In this document: one piece after another, positions 33,194 through 42,591 of the stretch
How positions within the stretch are numbered: the stretch's first letter is position 1
How the letters are laid out: each line of letters begins with the position of its first letter
From: Gracilibacteraceae bacterium
Lineage (GTDB): Bacteria; Bacillota; Desulfitobacteriia; Desulfitobacteriales; Syntrophobotulaceae
Direction of reading: 5' to 3'
Length of the DNA stretch: 42,698 bases
Assembly: GCA_031270805.1 (NCBI GenBank)
Contig: JAISWK010000189.1
Span: forward strand, 1-42,698
Notes under the pieces: generated by a model
Told to the model about the DNA's origin: nothing
Database searches by the model: none
What the model saw: the letters and a program-made list of their open reading frames with translations, nothing else
Translations under genes and position numbers: made by a program

Positions 33194-34114
33194 GTGGAGC
33201 ATTATTTTATCGTAAACCCCCGGGCGGGACGGGGCGACGTGGGCGGCGAGTTTTGCCTGCAGGTGGAAAGCGCCGCTGCGGAGCGCGGCGTCCGCGCCGG
33301 GGTTTATTTTACGCGCGGCCCGCGCGACGCTTGGAACTATGTGCGCGATTTGTGTGCCCGGAGCGATTCCGCCGCTGCCGGGCTGCGTTTTTACGCCTGC
33401 GGCGGCGACGGGACGCTGAACGAAGTGGTGAACGGAGTCATGTCTGCCGGGGGCAAGGCGGCGGTAGGTTTTATGCCGCAGGGAACGGGCAATGATTTTA
33501 TCAATAACTTTCCCCGGGAGACCGGTTTTATGAATATCGCGGCCCAAATGGCCGGAACGCCGCGGTCGATTGACTTGCTGCGCGCCGGTGACCGCTATGT
33601 GATCAATATGTGCAACGCCGGTTTCGACGCCGAAGTAGCGCGGCGGATGGAAAAAATCAAAACGGCCACGCCTTTGCGCGGTTCCACTCTCTATACGCTG
33701 GCCCTGGCCCGGTGCCTCTTTGCCGGAACGGGGATAAACCTGGATCTGAGCATTGACAGGGCCGTATACAGCGGGCGTTTTTTGCTCCTCCTCGCCGCGG
33801 ACGGCGTCAGTTACGGCGGCGGGTATTTCGGCGCCCCGCAGGCGCGGATCGACGATGGTTATATGGACTGCTGCCTGGTCAAGCATCTTTCCCGCCCGGC
33901 GATGGCCGCCCTGGTTCCTTTTTTCAAGCAAGGGCGGCATGTAGAGATGCCGCTGTTCCGGCGCGTTCTCACATATGTCCGCGCCCGAACCATGACTTTT
34001 CGCAGCCCGCGGGACGTCACGCTCAGCCTGGATGGGGAAATCGAGCGCGTGCGCTCTTTGACCGTCAGCGTCGCGCCGCGGGCTATCTCCTTTCTTGTGC
34101 CGCCGCCTGTGTAA
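33194..34114 (+). CDS. Diacylglycerol/sphingosine kinase-like lipid kinase (YegS/DagK family)
   Basis: This 306-aa protein contains the catalytic domain of diacylglycerol kinases: an NPRAGRGDVG start, GGDGTLNEVVNGVM (nucleotide binding), PQGTGNDFINN and a C-terminal beta domain (DGGYMDCCLVKHLSR, FRSPRDVTLSLDGE). In Bacillota, DgkB recycles diacylglycerol from lipoteichoic acid synthesis. The start is GTG at 33194 with a weak ribosome-binding site, 10 nt past the previous small gene. Its stop overlaps the AEC transporter start (TAATG). Confidence 0.9.
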   Translation: MEHYFIVNPRAGRGDVGGEFCLQVESAAAERGVRAGVYFTRGPRDAWNYVRDLCARSDSAAAGLRFYACGGDGTLNEVVNGVMSAGGKAAVGFMPQGTGNDFINNFPRETGFMNIAAQMAGTPRSIDLLRAGDRYVINMCNAGFDAEVARRMEKIKTATPLRGSTLYTLALARCLFAGTGINLDLSIDRAVYSGRFLLLLAADGVSYGGGYFGAPQARIDDGYMDCCLVKHLSRPAMAALVPFFKQGRHVEMPLFRRVLTYVRARTMTFRSPRDVTLSLDGEIERVRSLTVSVAPRAISFLVPPPV

Positions 34115-35052
34115 TGGAACATTTCAGTATCGCTCTGGGCGCGGTGGCGCCACTCTTTCTCCTGATGGCCGCGGGTTTTGTCCTCTATCGCTACGGCTTT
34201 ATGGACGACGCTTTTTTGCTGAAGGCCAACTCCCTCTGCTTTAATTTTTTCCTCCCCGTCCTTATATTTGTAAATATATACCATGCGGAATCGCGCAGTC
34301 TGGCTAATCCGCGGCTGCTTTTTTTCGCCGTGGCCTGCCTGGTCGCCCTCTTTTTCCTCCTCTGTCTGATCATCCCGCTGCTCGAAAAGGATCCGCCCAA
34401 AAGAGGAGTCATGATTCAGGGGATTTTTCGCAGCAATTTTATCCTCATGGGCGTCCCCATCGTGACTTTTGTCTTCCCCCAGGAAGGTCCCGGCGTGGTT
34501 TCCATCCTCGTGGCGGTTATCATTCCTATGTACAACCTGCTTGCGGTCTGCGCGCTGGAATTCTTTTCCTCCCGCCGCATAAGCCTGCTTCTCCTGCTCA
34601 AAGGGATTGCCACCAACCCGCTGTTCGCGGCCAGCCTGGTCTCCATCGTCATCGTCCTGAACGGGTTGCCTGTGCCGCTCATCCTGGACAAAACGCTGAC
34701 GGATATAGCGGCGATGGCCATGCCGCTTGCCCTGATCGCCTTGGGCGGCTCGTTTCGTTTCAGCCGGGTCGGGCAAAATTGGAAACAGCTCGCGCTGTGC
34801 GTACCGGCCAAACTCGTCGTCACACCGCTCGTCATTATCGCCCTCGCCGTCCTGGCCGGTTTTCGCGGCGCGGAATTGCTGGCGCTGACGGTGATGTACG
34901 CGGCCCCGGTCGCCGTGAGCAGTTACCAGATGGCCCTGCAGGCGGAAGCCGACGCGGATTTGGCGGCGCAGATCGTCGTGTTCAGCACGGGGGCGGCGGC
35001 GCTTTCACTCGTCCTATTTATTTACGCCCTGCGCTCCCTGGGCTTGATTTAA
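34114..35052 (+). CDS. AEC-family (auxin efflux carrier-like) transporter
   Basis: This 312-aa integral membrane protein with about ten helices fits the AEC/Mem_trans family. The typical two-fold repeat is seen: VAPLFLLMAAGFVLYRYGF, SLCFNFFLPVLIFVNIY, FRSNFILMGVPIV, a charged central loop, then MPLALIALGGSFRF and AAPVAVSSYQMALQAEADADLAAQIV. Bacterial members export or exchange small organic acids such as malate; the substrate is unknown. The start at 34114 overlaps the kinase stop, so translation is coupled. Confidence 0.9.
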   Translation: MEHFSIALGAVAPLFLLMAAGFVLYRYGFMDDAFLLKANSLCFNFFLPVLIFVNIYHAESRSLANPRLLFFAVACLVALFFLLCLIIPLLEKDPPKRGVMIQGIFRSNFILMGVPIVTFVFPQEGPGVVSILVAVIIPMYNLLAVCALEFFSSRRISLLLLLKGIATNPLFAASLVSIVIVLNGLPVPLILDKTLTDIAAMAMPLALIALGGSFRFSRVGQNWKQLALCVPAKLVVTPLVIIALAVLAGFRGAELLALTVMYAAPVAVSSYQMALQAEADADLAAQIVVFSTGAAALSLVLFIYALRSLGLI

Positions 35053-35164
35053 GGTAACCCGCCCCGACACACCGTAAATATAATTTTGCCGCGGCCGCGG
35101 CGGGGAAGGATAACACCAGAGCGGAGCGAATTAAAAAATTAAAAATAAAAAGGAGGCGCGAACC

Positions 35165-35515
35165 ATGTTTTACATCAACGGCACCGAGAAAATCAAGGAC
35201 GCCAAGGAGAAGCTGCGGGGCGGCGAGGGAACCATTGTTTTTGAAAAATTCTTTCCGGACGACAAAATACCCAAGGGTTATAAGGTTTTAGCGGAAATGG
35301 TGCTGGCCCCCGGCTCCTCCGTCGGCCGCCACGAACATCACGGCGAAAGCGAAGTATATTACGTCCTGGCCGGCACGGGCGAAATCACCGTCAACGGAGA
35401 GACGCAACAGGTCAAGGCGGGCGACGTGGCCGTATGTCACAGCGGCAGCTGGCACAGCGCCAAAAATACGAGCGATCGGGAACTGCGGTTTTTGGCTCTG
35501 ATTGTTTTTGAATAA
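35165..35515 (+). CDS. Single-domain cupin protein
   Basis: This 116-aa small beta-barrel cupin has both metal motifs: GSSVGRHEHHGESEVYYVL (two His, one Glu) and the second His in GDVAVCHSGSWHS. Such proteins bind a divalent metal and act as isomerases, dioxygenases or sensors; the substrate cannot be told. The ATG at 35165 has an AAAGGAGG site behind an A-rich leader. It converges with hisS, with the ACTCTTT repeat filling the gap. Confidence 0.92.
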   Translation: MFYINGTEKIKDAKEKLRGGEGTIVFEKFFPDDKIPKGYKVLAEMVLAPGSSVGRHEHHGESEVYYVLAGTGEITVNGETQQVKAGDVAVCHSGSWHSAKNTSDRELRFLALIVFE

Positions 35516-35525
35516 ACAAACTAAC

Positions 35526-35673
35526 GCAGGCTTCGCCCGCAACCCGGATGAGGAAAGAGTGGAGAGGAAAGAGGAAAGAGTGAGACGAGAACTCTCTTTA
35601 CTCTTTACTCTTTACTCTTTACTCTTTACTCTTTACTCTTTACTCTTTACTCTTTACTCTTCTCTCTTTACTA
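35526..35673. repeat. ACTCTTT-heptamer dispersed repeat, copy 2 (extends into hisS)
   Basis: The same architecture as 18165-18302: hairpin GCAGGC-TTC-GCCCGC (35526-35540), AACCCGGATGA, a purine arm, GACGAGAAC, then nine perfect tandem CTTTACT units (35596-35658) and the CTTCTCTCTTTACTAATA end. The last third lies inside the hisS frame and supplies its final codons and its stop. Copy 1 has about five units, so the number varies. Confidence 0.85.
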
Positions 35674-36929
35674 ATACTGTTTTCCATCTCCCGGAGCAAA
35701 TCCGCGCGCGGTATTTCGCGCTGTTCCCCGGTGCGCATGTCCCGGGCCAGCACATTGCCGCGCGCGAGTTCGTCTTCACCGCAGATGAGGGTGAAGGCGG
35801 CCCGCCGGCGGTCGGCAAATTTTAGCTGACTTTTCAGGCTCCGGCCCTCCAGATCCATGAGGACGACGAAACCTGCGGCCCGCAGTTCCGCCGCCAGTCC
35901 GGCACTCCAGCGCCGGGCTTCCGGCCCCAGGGCGGCCAGCACATAGCAGGGCGGCTCGGTGAGCGACGGCGTAGTATTCTGTTCGGCCAGAGCGCCGAGC
36001 AGCCGTTCCAGGCCGAGGGCAAAACCGACGCCGGGCGTGGGCGGCCCGCCTATTTCCTCCACGAGGCCGTCGTAGCGCCCGCCGCCGCAGATGGCGTTCT
36101 GGGCCCCGAGACCGGGCGCCAGGATTTCAAACGCCGTTTTGCGGTAATAATCCAGACCGCGCACCAATCGCTCGTTGAGCTGGTAGGGGAGGCGCAATTC
36201 GTCCAGGTAGGAGCGGACGGCGGCGAAATGCTCCCGGCATTCCGGGCAGAGATAGTCCGGGAGGGCCGGCGCGCCGGCTGTCCGGGCGCGGCAGTTTTCG
36301 TTTTTACAGTCCAGGACGCGCAGCGGATTGCGGTCGAGCCGGACGAGGCAATCCGGGCACAGATCCGCGCTCTGGGGCGCGAGAAAAGCGGTCAGGGCGG
36401 CGCGGTGCTTTTCCCGGCAAAGCGGGCAGCCGACGGAATTGAGTTGCAGCGCGAGTCCGCGGAGGCCCAACTCGGCCCCCAGCGTCCAAGCCAGCCAGAT
36501 CGCCTCGGCGTCGGCCAGCGGGTCAGCCGTACCGAGCGCCTCCAGGCCGAATTGGTGAAATTGGTGAAACCGCCCGGCCTGCGGTTTTTCGTAGCGGAAC
36601 ATCGGGCCGAGATAATAGAGTTTCCAGGGCGGCGTTTGCCCGTACAGCTTGTGTTCCGCATAGGCGCGGGCGACTGCGGCCGTCCCTTCCGGGCGCAGCG
36701 TCAGGGAGCGGTCACCTTTGTCCCGGAAGGTGAACATCTCTTTGTTCACGATATCCGTCTCCATACCGACCCCGCGTTGAAAAAGCTCCGTCGCCTCCAA
36801 AATCGGCGTGCGGATTTCCTCGTAGCCGCAGCGCCGGCAGAGGGAACGGATTTTTTCCTCTACATACTGCCACAGCGCGGTCTGCCGCGGTAAAATATCC
36901 TGTGTCCCCTGCGGGCGTTTGATTGCCAT
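35640..36929 (-). CDS. hisS: Histidyl-tRNA synthetase
   Basis: This 429-aa class II synthetase charges tRNA-His. Motif 2 is around LYYLGPMFRYEKPQAGRFHQFHQFG, the histidine motif is LVRGLDYYRKTAFEI, and motif 3 lies in GVGFALGLERLL. A Cys-rich insert (CPLC, CPDC, CRAR, CPEC) is typical of some lineages. The ATG at 36929 has a perfect AGGAGG site and follows polC by 20 nt. Its last nine residues (SKERRVKSKE end) are encoded by the ACTCTTT repeat, so the repeat created the current stop. Placement directly after proS-polC is not the usual Bacillota order. Confidence 0.96.
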   Translation of the reverse strand: MAIKRPQGTQDILPRQTALWQYVEEKIRSLCRRCGYEEIRTPILEATELFQRGVGMETDIVNKEMFTFRDKGDRSLTLRPEGTAAVARAYAEHKLYGQTPPWKLYYLGPMFRYEKPQAGRFHQFHQFGLEALGTADPLADAEAIWLAWTLGAELGLRGLALQLNSVGCPLCREKHRAALTAFLAPQSADLCPDCLVRLDRNPLRVLDCKNENCRARTAGAPALPDYLCPECREHFAAVRSYLDELRLPYQLNERLVRGLDYYRKTAFEILAPGLGAQNAICGGGRYDGLVEEIGGPPTPGVGFALGLERLLGALAEQNTTPSLTEPPCYVLAALGPEARRWSAGLAAELRAAGFVVLMDLEGRSLKSQLKFADRRRAAFTLICGEDELARGNVLARDMRTGEQREIPRADLLREMENSISKERRVKSKE

Positions 36930-36949
36930 ATGCGTCCTCCTATGATTTA

Positions 36950-39900
36950 TCAGTCAAACAGGGTGAGCTGGTTCGTTTCCGGCAGCCCGGCCAGGCAGCC
37001 GTGCCGGCGCAGGGCTTCGACGACAGGCTGGCCCACGCCGCGGAGGAGAAAATCCTCAACGGATTTGATCGCGCCCCCGGCGCGGAAATCGGCCAAGTTC
37101 TGGGCGGCGGTCTCGCCCACGCCTTTCAGGGCGGTGAACGGCGGCAAAATCCCCGTCTCCGTGATGAGAAAGCTAGTCGGATGCGATTCCCCCAGATCGA
37201 CCCGGCGCATGACGACGCCGCGGGCGTACATCTCCACGGCCAGTTCCAGAATCGTGCGGGTGTTCTTCTCCCGTTGCGTGGCCTCCCGCCCTTTTCGCAC
37301 GATCGCGCTCATTTCCTCCCGGCAGGCTTCCTGCCCGGCGGCGACGATGTCGGCGTCGAACTCGTCGGCCCGCACGGTGAAAAAGCTGACGTAAAAAGCC
37401 GCCGGATAGTTTATCTTAAACCAGGCGATGCGCACGGCCATCGTCACATAGGCCACGGCGTGCGCTTTGGGGAACATATACTTTATCTTGCGGCAGGAGT
37501 CGGCGTACCAAGGCGGCGCGCCGGCGGCCCGGATCGCTTCTTCCCATTCCGGCGTCAGCCCCTTGCCCTTGCGCACGCTTTCCATTATGGCAAAAGCCAA
37601 GAGCGGCTCCATTCCCCGTCCCCGCAGGTAGGTCATGATATCGTCGCGGCAGGCGATGATTTCCTCGATGCCCGCCGTACCCGCCCGCACCAAGTCCTGG
37701 GCGTTGCCGCGCCAGACATTCGTGCCATGCGACAGGCCGGAGATCCGCACCAGGTGGGAAAAATTGCGCGGTTGCGCGTCCGTCAGTATTTGGCGGGACA
37801 GATCGGTGCCGAATTCCGGGATGCCGAGCGTACCCGTGGCGGAACCTATTTCTTCCGCCGTGACCCCGAGGGCCGCCGGGGTGGAAAAAAGCGATAATGT
37901 CCGCGCGTCGTCCAGGGGGACGGCTTGGGCTTGGACGCCGGTCAAATCCTCGAGCAGACGGATGACCGTCGGATCGTCATGTCCCAGCAGGTCGAGCTTG
38001 ACCAGGCTGTCGTGCAGGTAAATGTATTCAAAATGCGTCGTTATCGTACCGGTTTTAGCGTCGTTGGCCGGATGCTGCAGCGGGGTAAAATCGTGGATGT
38101 CACATTCTTTCGGCAAAACGATCAAGCCGCCCGGATGCTGGCCCGTCGTGCGTTTGACTCCGACGCAGCCCCGGGCGACGCGTTCCCGCTCCGTCGCGCT
38201 CATCGGCGCCCCGTGCTTCTCCGCGTATTCTTTGCAAAAACCGTGCGCCGTCTTTTCCGCCACCGTGGCAATCGTGCCGGCCCGGAAAATATTTTCACTG
38301 CCCAAAATCCCCTCGACATACTTATGGGCCCTAGCCTGGTAGTCGCCGGAAAAATTCAGGTCGATGTCCGGCACTTTTTCCCCCTCAAAACCGAGGAAGG
38401 TCTCAAAGGGAATATCGTGCCCGTCTTTTCGCAGCGGCGTCCCGCACTGCGGGCAGGCTTTGGCCGGCAAATCCACGCCCGCCTCCGCCTCGCCCTCCGG
38501 GTTGAATTCCGTGTAAGAGCAGTCGGGCTGGGGGCAGTAATAATGCGGCGGCAGCGGATTCACTTCCGTGATGCCCGTCAGAGTGGCCACGAGCGAGGAA
38601 CCGACCGAACCGCGCGAACCGACGAGGTAGCCGTCCTCATTCGATTTCCGCACCAGCAGGTGGGCGATATAGTACAAAACAGCGTAACCGCTGTCGACGA
38701 TGGCGTGCAGTTCCTGATCCAACCGGGCTGCGACCGGCGGGGGCAGGGTTTCGCCGTAAAGGGCGCGGGCGTTGCGCCAGGCCATTTCTCGCACCTGCTC
38801 GGCGGCCTGGGGGATGTCCGGTGTATGCAGCCGCTTGGGAAAAGGTTCCAACTCATCGATCCGGGCGGCCAGGGCGCGCGGATTTGTCACGACGACACGA
38901 TAAGCTGTTTCCGGGCCGAGGTAGGCGAACTCAGCCAGCATTTCTTCCGTCGTGCGTAAAAAGAGGGGGGCCTGGTTGTCGGCGTCCTCAAAACCCTTGA
39001 CGGTCATGATGACGCGCCGGTAAACCTCGTCCTCCGGGTCAAGAAAATGCACGTCGCAGGTGGCCGCGACCGGCAGCCCCAGTTCGTCGCCCAAAGCCAC
39101 GATGGCGCGGTTCAGTTCGCGCAGGGCTTCCTCGTCCGCCACCCGCCCGTCCCGGATGAGAAAACTGTTGTTGGCCAGGGGCTGAATTTCCAGGTAGTCG
39201 TAAAAAGAGGCTATGGCGCGCAATTCCTCCGCCGGGGCGCCCCGGAGCAGGGCCTGGAAAACTTCACCCGCCTCGCAGGCCGAACCGAGCAGCAGCCCTT
39301 CCCGGTGGGCGAGCAGTACCTCCCGCGGCAGGCGCGGGCGGCGGTAAAAATAATTCAAGTGCGAAGCGCTCACGAGCCGGTAAAGGTTTTTCAGCCCGGT
39401 GCTATTGGTCGCCAACAGGATAATATGGATGTTCGGCATTTTGGCGTTGAGGATTCCCTCGGTGTAATGAGCGAAGGATTCGTTGAGCAAATACCCCTCC
39501 ATACCGAAAATTACCTTGATTTTGCCCTGGGCCGCCGCCGCCGCTTCCGGAAAAGCCTGGACGACGCCGTGGTCGGTGACGGCAATCGCCTCGTGCCCCC
39601 ATTCGGCAGCCCGGCGCACGAGCGCCGCCGGGGAGGAGACGCCGTCCAAATCGGACATCTGCGTGTGCAGATGGAGTTCCACCCGTTTCTCCGTCGCCGC
39701 GTCCCGCCGAAGGCCGGGCGGGGTGATCGCCGTGACGTCTTTGGGCAGCAGCGTCAGTTCCTGGCTGTAGTTGTCTGTTTTTACTTCGCCGCGCATCCGA
39801 TACCATTCCCCCTCCCGCATTTGGGGCAGGGAGGCTTTTTCTTCCAGGAAAAATTTTACAGGCAAGGAGTTCGTATGGTCGCTCAACCCGCAGGTGACGA

Positions 39901-40411
39901 TGCGCCGCCCGGCTTTTGTCTCGCGCAGCTTAGTGTCAAAAACATAGCCTTCCACGACGACCGTGCGTTCTTCCTCCGTGACTTCCCGCATTCGGACGGC
40001 CGGGGTGCGGATTTCTCCGCCCAGCAGCACCGCGCCCCGCGCTTTTTGCCGGGCCTGGCTTTTGGCCTGACGGGCCCGCAGTTCCTCCGCGTATTTTTCT
40101 TCCGTCTGGGCGAATTCCGCCCGGGCGGTTTCCAGCGGCGGGGGAGAGGGCGGGGGCGGGGGAGGAAGCTCATCGCGCCAGACAATTTCCACTGCGACCG
40201 GTCGGCAAAACGCAGTCAGCGTTTCGGCGCAGTAAGCCCGTTCGGCGGAGGGCACGGAATCCGCCGCCCGCAGATAGATGTGGCTGCGATTATCCCGCGC
40301 CGAAATTTCCACCTCTTCCACCCAGAGATTTTCTCCGTAGGGCGCGAGCCGCTCTCGCGCTTCCGGACTCAGATCCCGGAAAAAAGGAGTTTCCGTGATT
40401 TTGACCGGCAC
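36950..40411 (-). CDS. polC: PolC-type DNA polymerase III alpha subunit lacking the exonuclease domain
   Basis: This is the Gram-positive replicase, 1153 aa instead of about 1440. The order is: N-terminal domain, poly-Pro linker (82-93), OB fold (about 150-225), PHP start HLHTQMSDLDG (247) and VTDHGVVQAFPE (278), IFGMEG (301), second PHP half from ATNSTGLKNLYRLVS (334), and a palm with SRGSVGSS (599). Zn cysteines are at 626, 631, 653 and 656, with catalytic Asp682/Asp684 in PDIDLNF. The clamp-binding QLTLF is at the C-terminus. In Bacillus PolC a DEDD proofreading exonuclease of about 170 residues sits between the two PHP halves. Here only about 29 residues remain, with no DxE motif. GTG start 4 nt past proS. 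Confidence 0.95.
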   Translation of the reverse strand: MPVKITETPFFRDLSPEARERLAPYGENLWVEEVEISARDNRSHIYLRAADSVPSAERAYCAETLTAFCRPVAVEIVWRDELPPPPPPSPPPLETARAEFAQTEEKYAEELRARQAKSQARQKARGAVLLGGEIRTPAVRMREVTEEERTVVVEGYVFDTKLRETKAGRRIVTCGLSDHTNSLPVKFFLEEKASLPQMREGEWYRMRGEVKTDNYSQELTLLPKDVTAITPPGLRRDAATEKRVELHLHTQMSDLDGVSSPAALVRRAAEWGHEAIAVTDHGVVQAFPEAAAAAQGKIKVIFGMEGYLLNESFAHYTEGILNAKMPNIHIILLATNSTGLKNLYRLVSASHLNYFYRRPRLPREVLLAHREGLLLGSACEAGEVFQALLRGAPAEELRAIASFYDYLEIQPLANNSFLIRDGRVADEEALRELNRAIVALGDELGLPVAATCDVHFLDPEDEVYRRVIMTVKGFEDADNQAPLFLRTTEEMLAEFAYLGPETAYRVVVTNPRALAARIDELEPFPKRLHTPDIPQAAEQVREMAWRNARALYGETLPPPVAARLDQELHAIVDSGYAVLYYIAHLLVRKSNEDGYLVGSRGSVGSSLVATLTGITEVNPLPPHYYCPQPDCSYTEFNPEGEAEAGVDLPAKACPQCGTPLRKDGHDIPFETFLGFEGEKVPDIDLNFSGDYQARAHKYVEGILGSENIFRAGTIATVAEKTAHGFCKEYAEKHGAPMSATERERVARGCVGVKRTTGQHPGGLIVLPKECDIHDFTPLQHPANDAKTGTITTHFEYIYLHDSLVKLDLLGHDDPTVIRLLEDLTGVQAQAVPLDDARTLSLFSTPAALGVTAEEIGSATGTLGIPEFGTDLSRQILTDAQPRNFSHLVRISGLSHGTNVWRGNAQDLVRAGTAGIEEIIACRDDIMTYLRGRGMEPLLAFAIMESVRKGKGLTPEWEEAIRAAGAPPWYADSCRKIKYMFPKAHAVAYVTMAVRIAWFKINYPAAFYVSFFTVRADEFDADIVAAGQEACREEMSAIVRKGREATQREKNTRTILELAVEMYARGVVMRRVDLGESHPTSFLITETGILPPFTALKGVGETAAQNLADFRAGGAIKSVEDFLLRGVGQPVVEALRRHGCLAGLPETNQLTLFD

Positions 40412-40415
40412 TGTC

Positions 40416-42143
40416 TCAGCCCTCCCGCACGATCCGGCTGAGATAAGCCGCCGCCGTCGTCAGGGGAATGAGTTCCTCCGCGCCCGTCCGGCGCCGCTTC
40501 AGTTCCGCCTGACCCTGAGCCAGGCTGTGGGCGCCGACTACGAGGCGGAAGGGAAAACCGATCAGGTCGGCATCCTTGAACTTGACGCCCGCCCGTTCGG
40601 GCCGGTCGTCCAATACCGTTTCCAGGCCGGCCGCCCCCAATTCGGCGCAGAGCCGCGCCGCGGCCGTCGTCACCGCCTCGTCCTTGCTGTTGGCCGGGAT
40701 GACGACGCAGTGGTAGGGCGCGATCGCCGTGGGCCAGACCAGGCCGTTTTCATCGCTGCACTGTTCGGCGGCGGCGGCCAGGGTGCGGCTGACGCCGATC
40801 CCGTAACAGCCCATGTAGAAGGGGAGAGCGCTCCCTTTCTCATTCAGAAAGGTGGCGCTGAGAGCTGCGCTGTATTTCTGCCCCAGGTTAAAGACCTGAC
40901 CGACCTCTATGCCGCGGGCGCTTTGCAGCGGCGCGCCGCAGCCCGGACAGGGTTCGCCCGTCTCCACCCGGCGCAGATCTGCCGTCCGGGCCGGCGTAAA
41001 ATCCCGGCCCGGAATCGCGTCACGCCAATGGACGTCCACCTCGTTCGCCCCGCAGACAAAAGCGGCGGGGACGGCGGCCTCGCTGTCCACGGCCAGGCGC
41101 ACCGCCGGGGGCAGGCCGACCGGGCCGCTAAAGCCCGGCCCGCAGCCCAGCAGTGCTTCGATTTCCTCGGCGGCGGCCAGGCGCAGCTCAAGGAAGGGCC
41201 CCAAGGTATTGTTGACCTTGACCTCGTTTACCCGCCGGTCGCCGCGCACGACGATCGCCCAGTATTCCTCGTCCCCTTTGTAGATGAGGGTTTTCAGCAG
41301 CCCGGTTGGCGGGACGCCCAGCAAGGCGGAGACTTTTTCTATTGTGCGCGCCCCGGGCGTGACCACGCGGGCGCGGGGTGGGAGATCCGCCGCCGGGGTC
41401 GCCGGGGCCGGCGCGGGCGGCGGCACACATTCCGCTTTTTCCGTGTTGGCCGCGTAAGCGCAATTCGGGCAGAAAACGACCTCCGCCTCGCCGGATTCGG
41501 CCAGGGCCATGAACTCGTGCGTGCCACCGCTGCCGCCGATGGCGCCGGCGTCCGCTTCCACCGCCCGGTAAGCGAGGCCGCAACGGCGGAAAACCGCCTC
41601 GTAAGCCGCGTACATTTTGGCGTAGCTCTCCCGCGCCCCTTCCGGCGAGCGGTCAAAGGAATACAGATCCATCATGATAAATTCCCGTCCCCGCATCAAA
41701 CCGAAGCGCGGCCGCCGTTCGTCACGGTACTTGTTTTGGATCTGGTACAGCAGCAGCGGCAGTTGTTTGTAGGAGCGCACATCGCCTTTGACGAGTTCCG
41801 TGATGATTTCCTCGTGGGTCGGGCCGAGGCAGAATTCACGCTCGTGCCGGTCGCGCAGGCGGAACATCTCCGGACCGTACAATTCCCAGCGCCCGGTGGC
41901 CCGCCACAATTCCGCCGGCTGCACGATGGGCAGCATGATTTCCTGCCCGCCGGCGGCGTTCATTTCCTCCCGCACAATCCCCTCGATTTTGCGAATCACG
42001 CGCCAGCCCAACGGCAAATAGGTGTAGACCCCCGCCGTGGACTTGCGAATAAACCCGGCGCGCAGCAACAGCCGGTGACTGACTATTTCCGCTTCCGCGG
42101 GCGCTTCCCGCAGAGTGGGGGCGAACAGCCGGCTCATTTCCAT
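40416..42143 (-). CDS. proS: Prolyl-tRNA synthetase (bacterial type with editing domain)
   Basis: This 575-aa class II synthetase charges tRNA-Pro. Class II motif 2 is in [23 protein letters not shown] and motif 3 is in [14 protein letters not shown]. The YbaK-like insertion editing domain (about 245-380: [31 protein letters not shown]) clears mischarged Ala-tRNA. The C-terminal anticodon-binding domain ends in [11 protein letters not shown]. The ATG at 42143 has a GGAAAGGA site and a strong promoter at 42189-42217. It leads the proS-polC-hisS transcript, the first two being a conserved Bacillota pair. Confidence 0.97.
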   Translation of the reverse strand: MEMSRLFAPTLREAPAEAEIVSHRLLLRAGFIRKSTAGVYTYLPLGWRVIRKIEGIVREEMNAAGGQEIMLPIVQPAELWRATGRWELYGPEMFRLRDRHEREFCLGPTHEEIITELVKGDVRSYKQLPLLLYQIQNKYRDERRPRFGLMRGREFIMMDLYSFDRSPEGARESYAKMYAAYEAVFRRCGLAYRAVEADAGAIGGSGGTHEFMALAESGEAEVVFCPNCAYAANTEKAECVPPPAPAPATPAADLPPRARVVTPGARTIEKVSALLGVPPTGLLKTLIYKGDEEYWAIVVRGDRRVNEVKVNNTLGPFLELRLAAAEEIEALLGCGPGFSGPVGLPPAVRLAVDSEAAVPAAFVCGANEVDVHWRDAIPGRDFTPARTADLRRVETGEPCPGCGAPLQSARGIEVGQVFNLGQKYSAALSATFLNEKGSALPFYMGCYGIGVSRTLAAAAEQCSDENGLVWPTAIAPYHCVVIPANSKDEAVTTAAARLCAELGAAGLETVLDDRPERAGVKFKDADLIGFPFRLVVGAHSLAQGQAELKRRRTGAEELIPLTTAAAYLSRIVREG

Positions 42144-42188
42144 ATGTCAATCGTCCTTTCCACGCTCTTCCCTTATTATTCCGCTCTT

Positions 42189-42217
42189 ATTTTATCCCCC
42201 CCGGCGCTTTTTTTCAA
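42189..42217 (-). promoter_or_regulatory. Promoter of proS-polC-hisS
   Basis: Minus-strand TTGAAA (42212-42217), a 17-nt spacer and TAAAAT (42189-42194), giving a leader of about 40 nt. Confidence 0.7.
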
Positions 42218-42471
42218 GACCTGATATACTCCCCGCCCCAATATTTTCTTGGCTGATTCAGGATTATGTAAAAAACAGGGTGTGTTTTGTGATTTTTTGC
42301 TCTGCTAAACTGAGTTCGTAAGCCGACCAGGGGGTCAATGAACCAACCGGCGCGACGCCGCGGTTTTTGGCAAAATATGGCTGGCTGCGGCCGTCTGAAA
42401 GCGCGCGCATACGGGGACGTTCGCAACTAAGCCGCCAGTAACGGCGTACGCCGCGCAGGTTGATTATATAT
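42218..42471. other. Intergenic stretch without recognisable gene
   Basis: About 250 bp between the proS promoter and the terminator. It contains a perfect 12-bp palindrome CGGCGTACGCCG (42442-42453). Frames here are short and run through the terminator hairpin, so none is credible. No tRNA or T-box motif was found. Confidence 0.5.
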
Positions 42472-42511
42472 AAAAAAGAAGCAGGGTGCATGTGTAAGCC
42501 CTGCTTCTTTT
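42472..42511. terminator. Bidirectional rho-independent terminator
   Basis: Ten-bp perfect stem AGAAGCAGGG (42477-42486) with CCCTGCTTCT (42499-42508) and a 12-nt loop. T-runs lie on both sides, the minus-strand run being longer (six). It probably ends a minus-strand transcript entering from beyond the right edge. Confidence 0.85.
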
Positions 42512-42591
42512 GTTAGCCGACATTCAGATTTCTTCCGCTTGCGGACTTAGGAACTATCGAACAATAACTTGATGTTTTCACTTGCCCTTTT

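Noticed and set aside
35596-35658. CRISPR array
   Set aside because: The repeats are 7-bp tandem units without spacers and no cas genes are nearby; it is a microsatellite-like array within a dispersed element.
42218-42471. T-box leader for proS (ACCGCGG-like string on the minus strand)
   Set aside because: The expected GGGUGGNACCGCG antiterminator context is missing, and the proS promoter lies downstream of this segment, so it is not in the proS leader.
42264-42491. 75-aa minus-strand ORF near the right end
   Set aside because: It begins inside the terminator hairpin, has no ribosome-binding site and no recognisable domain.
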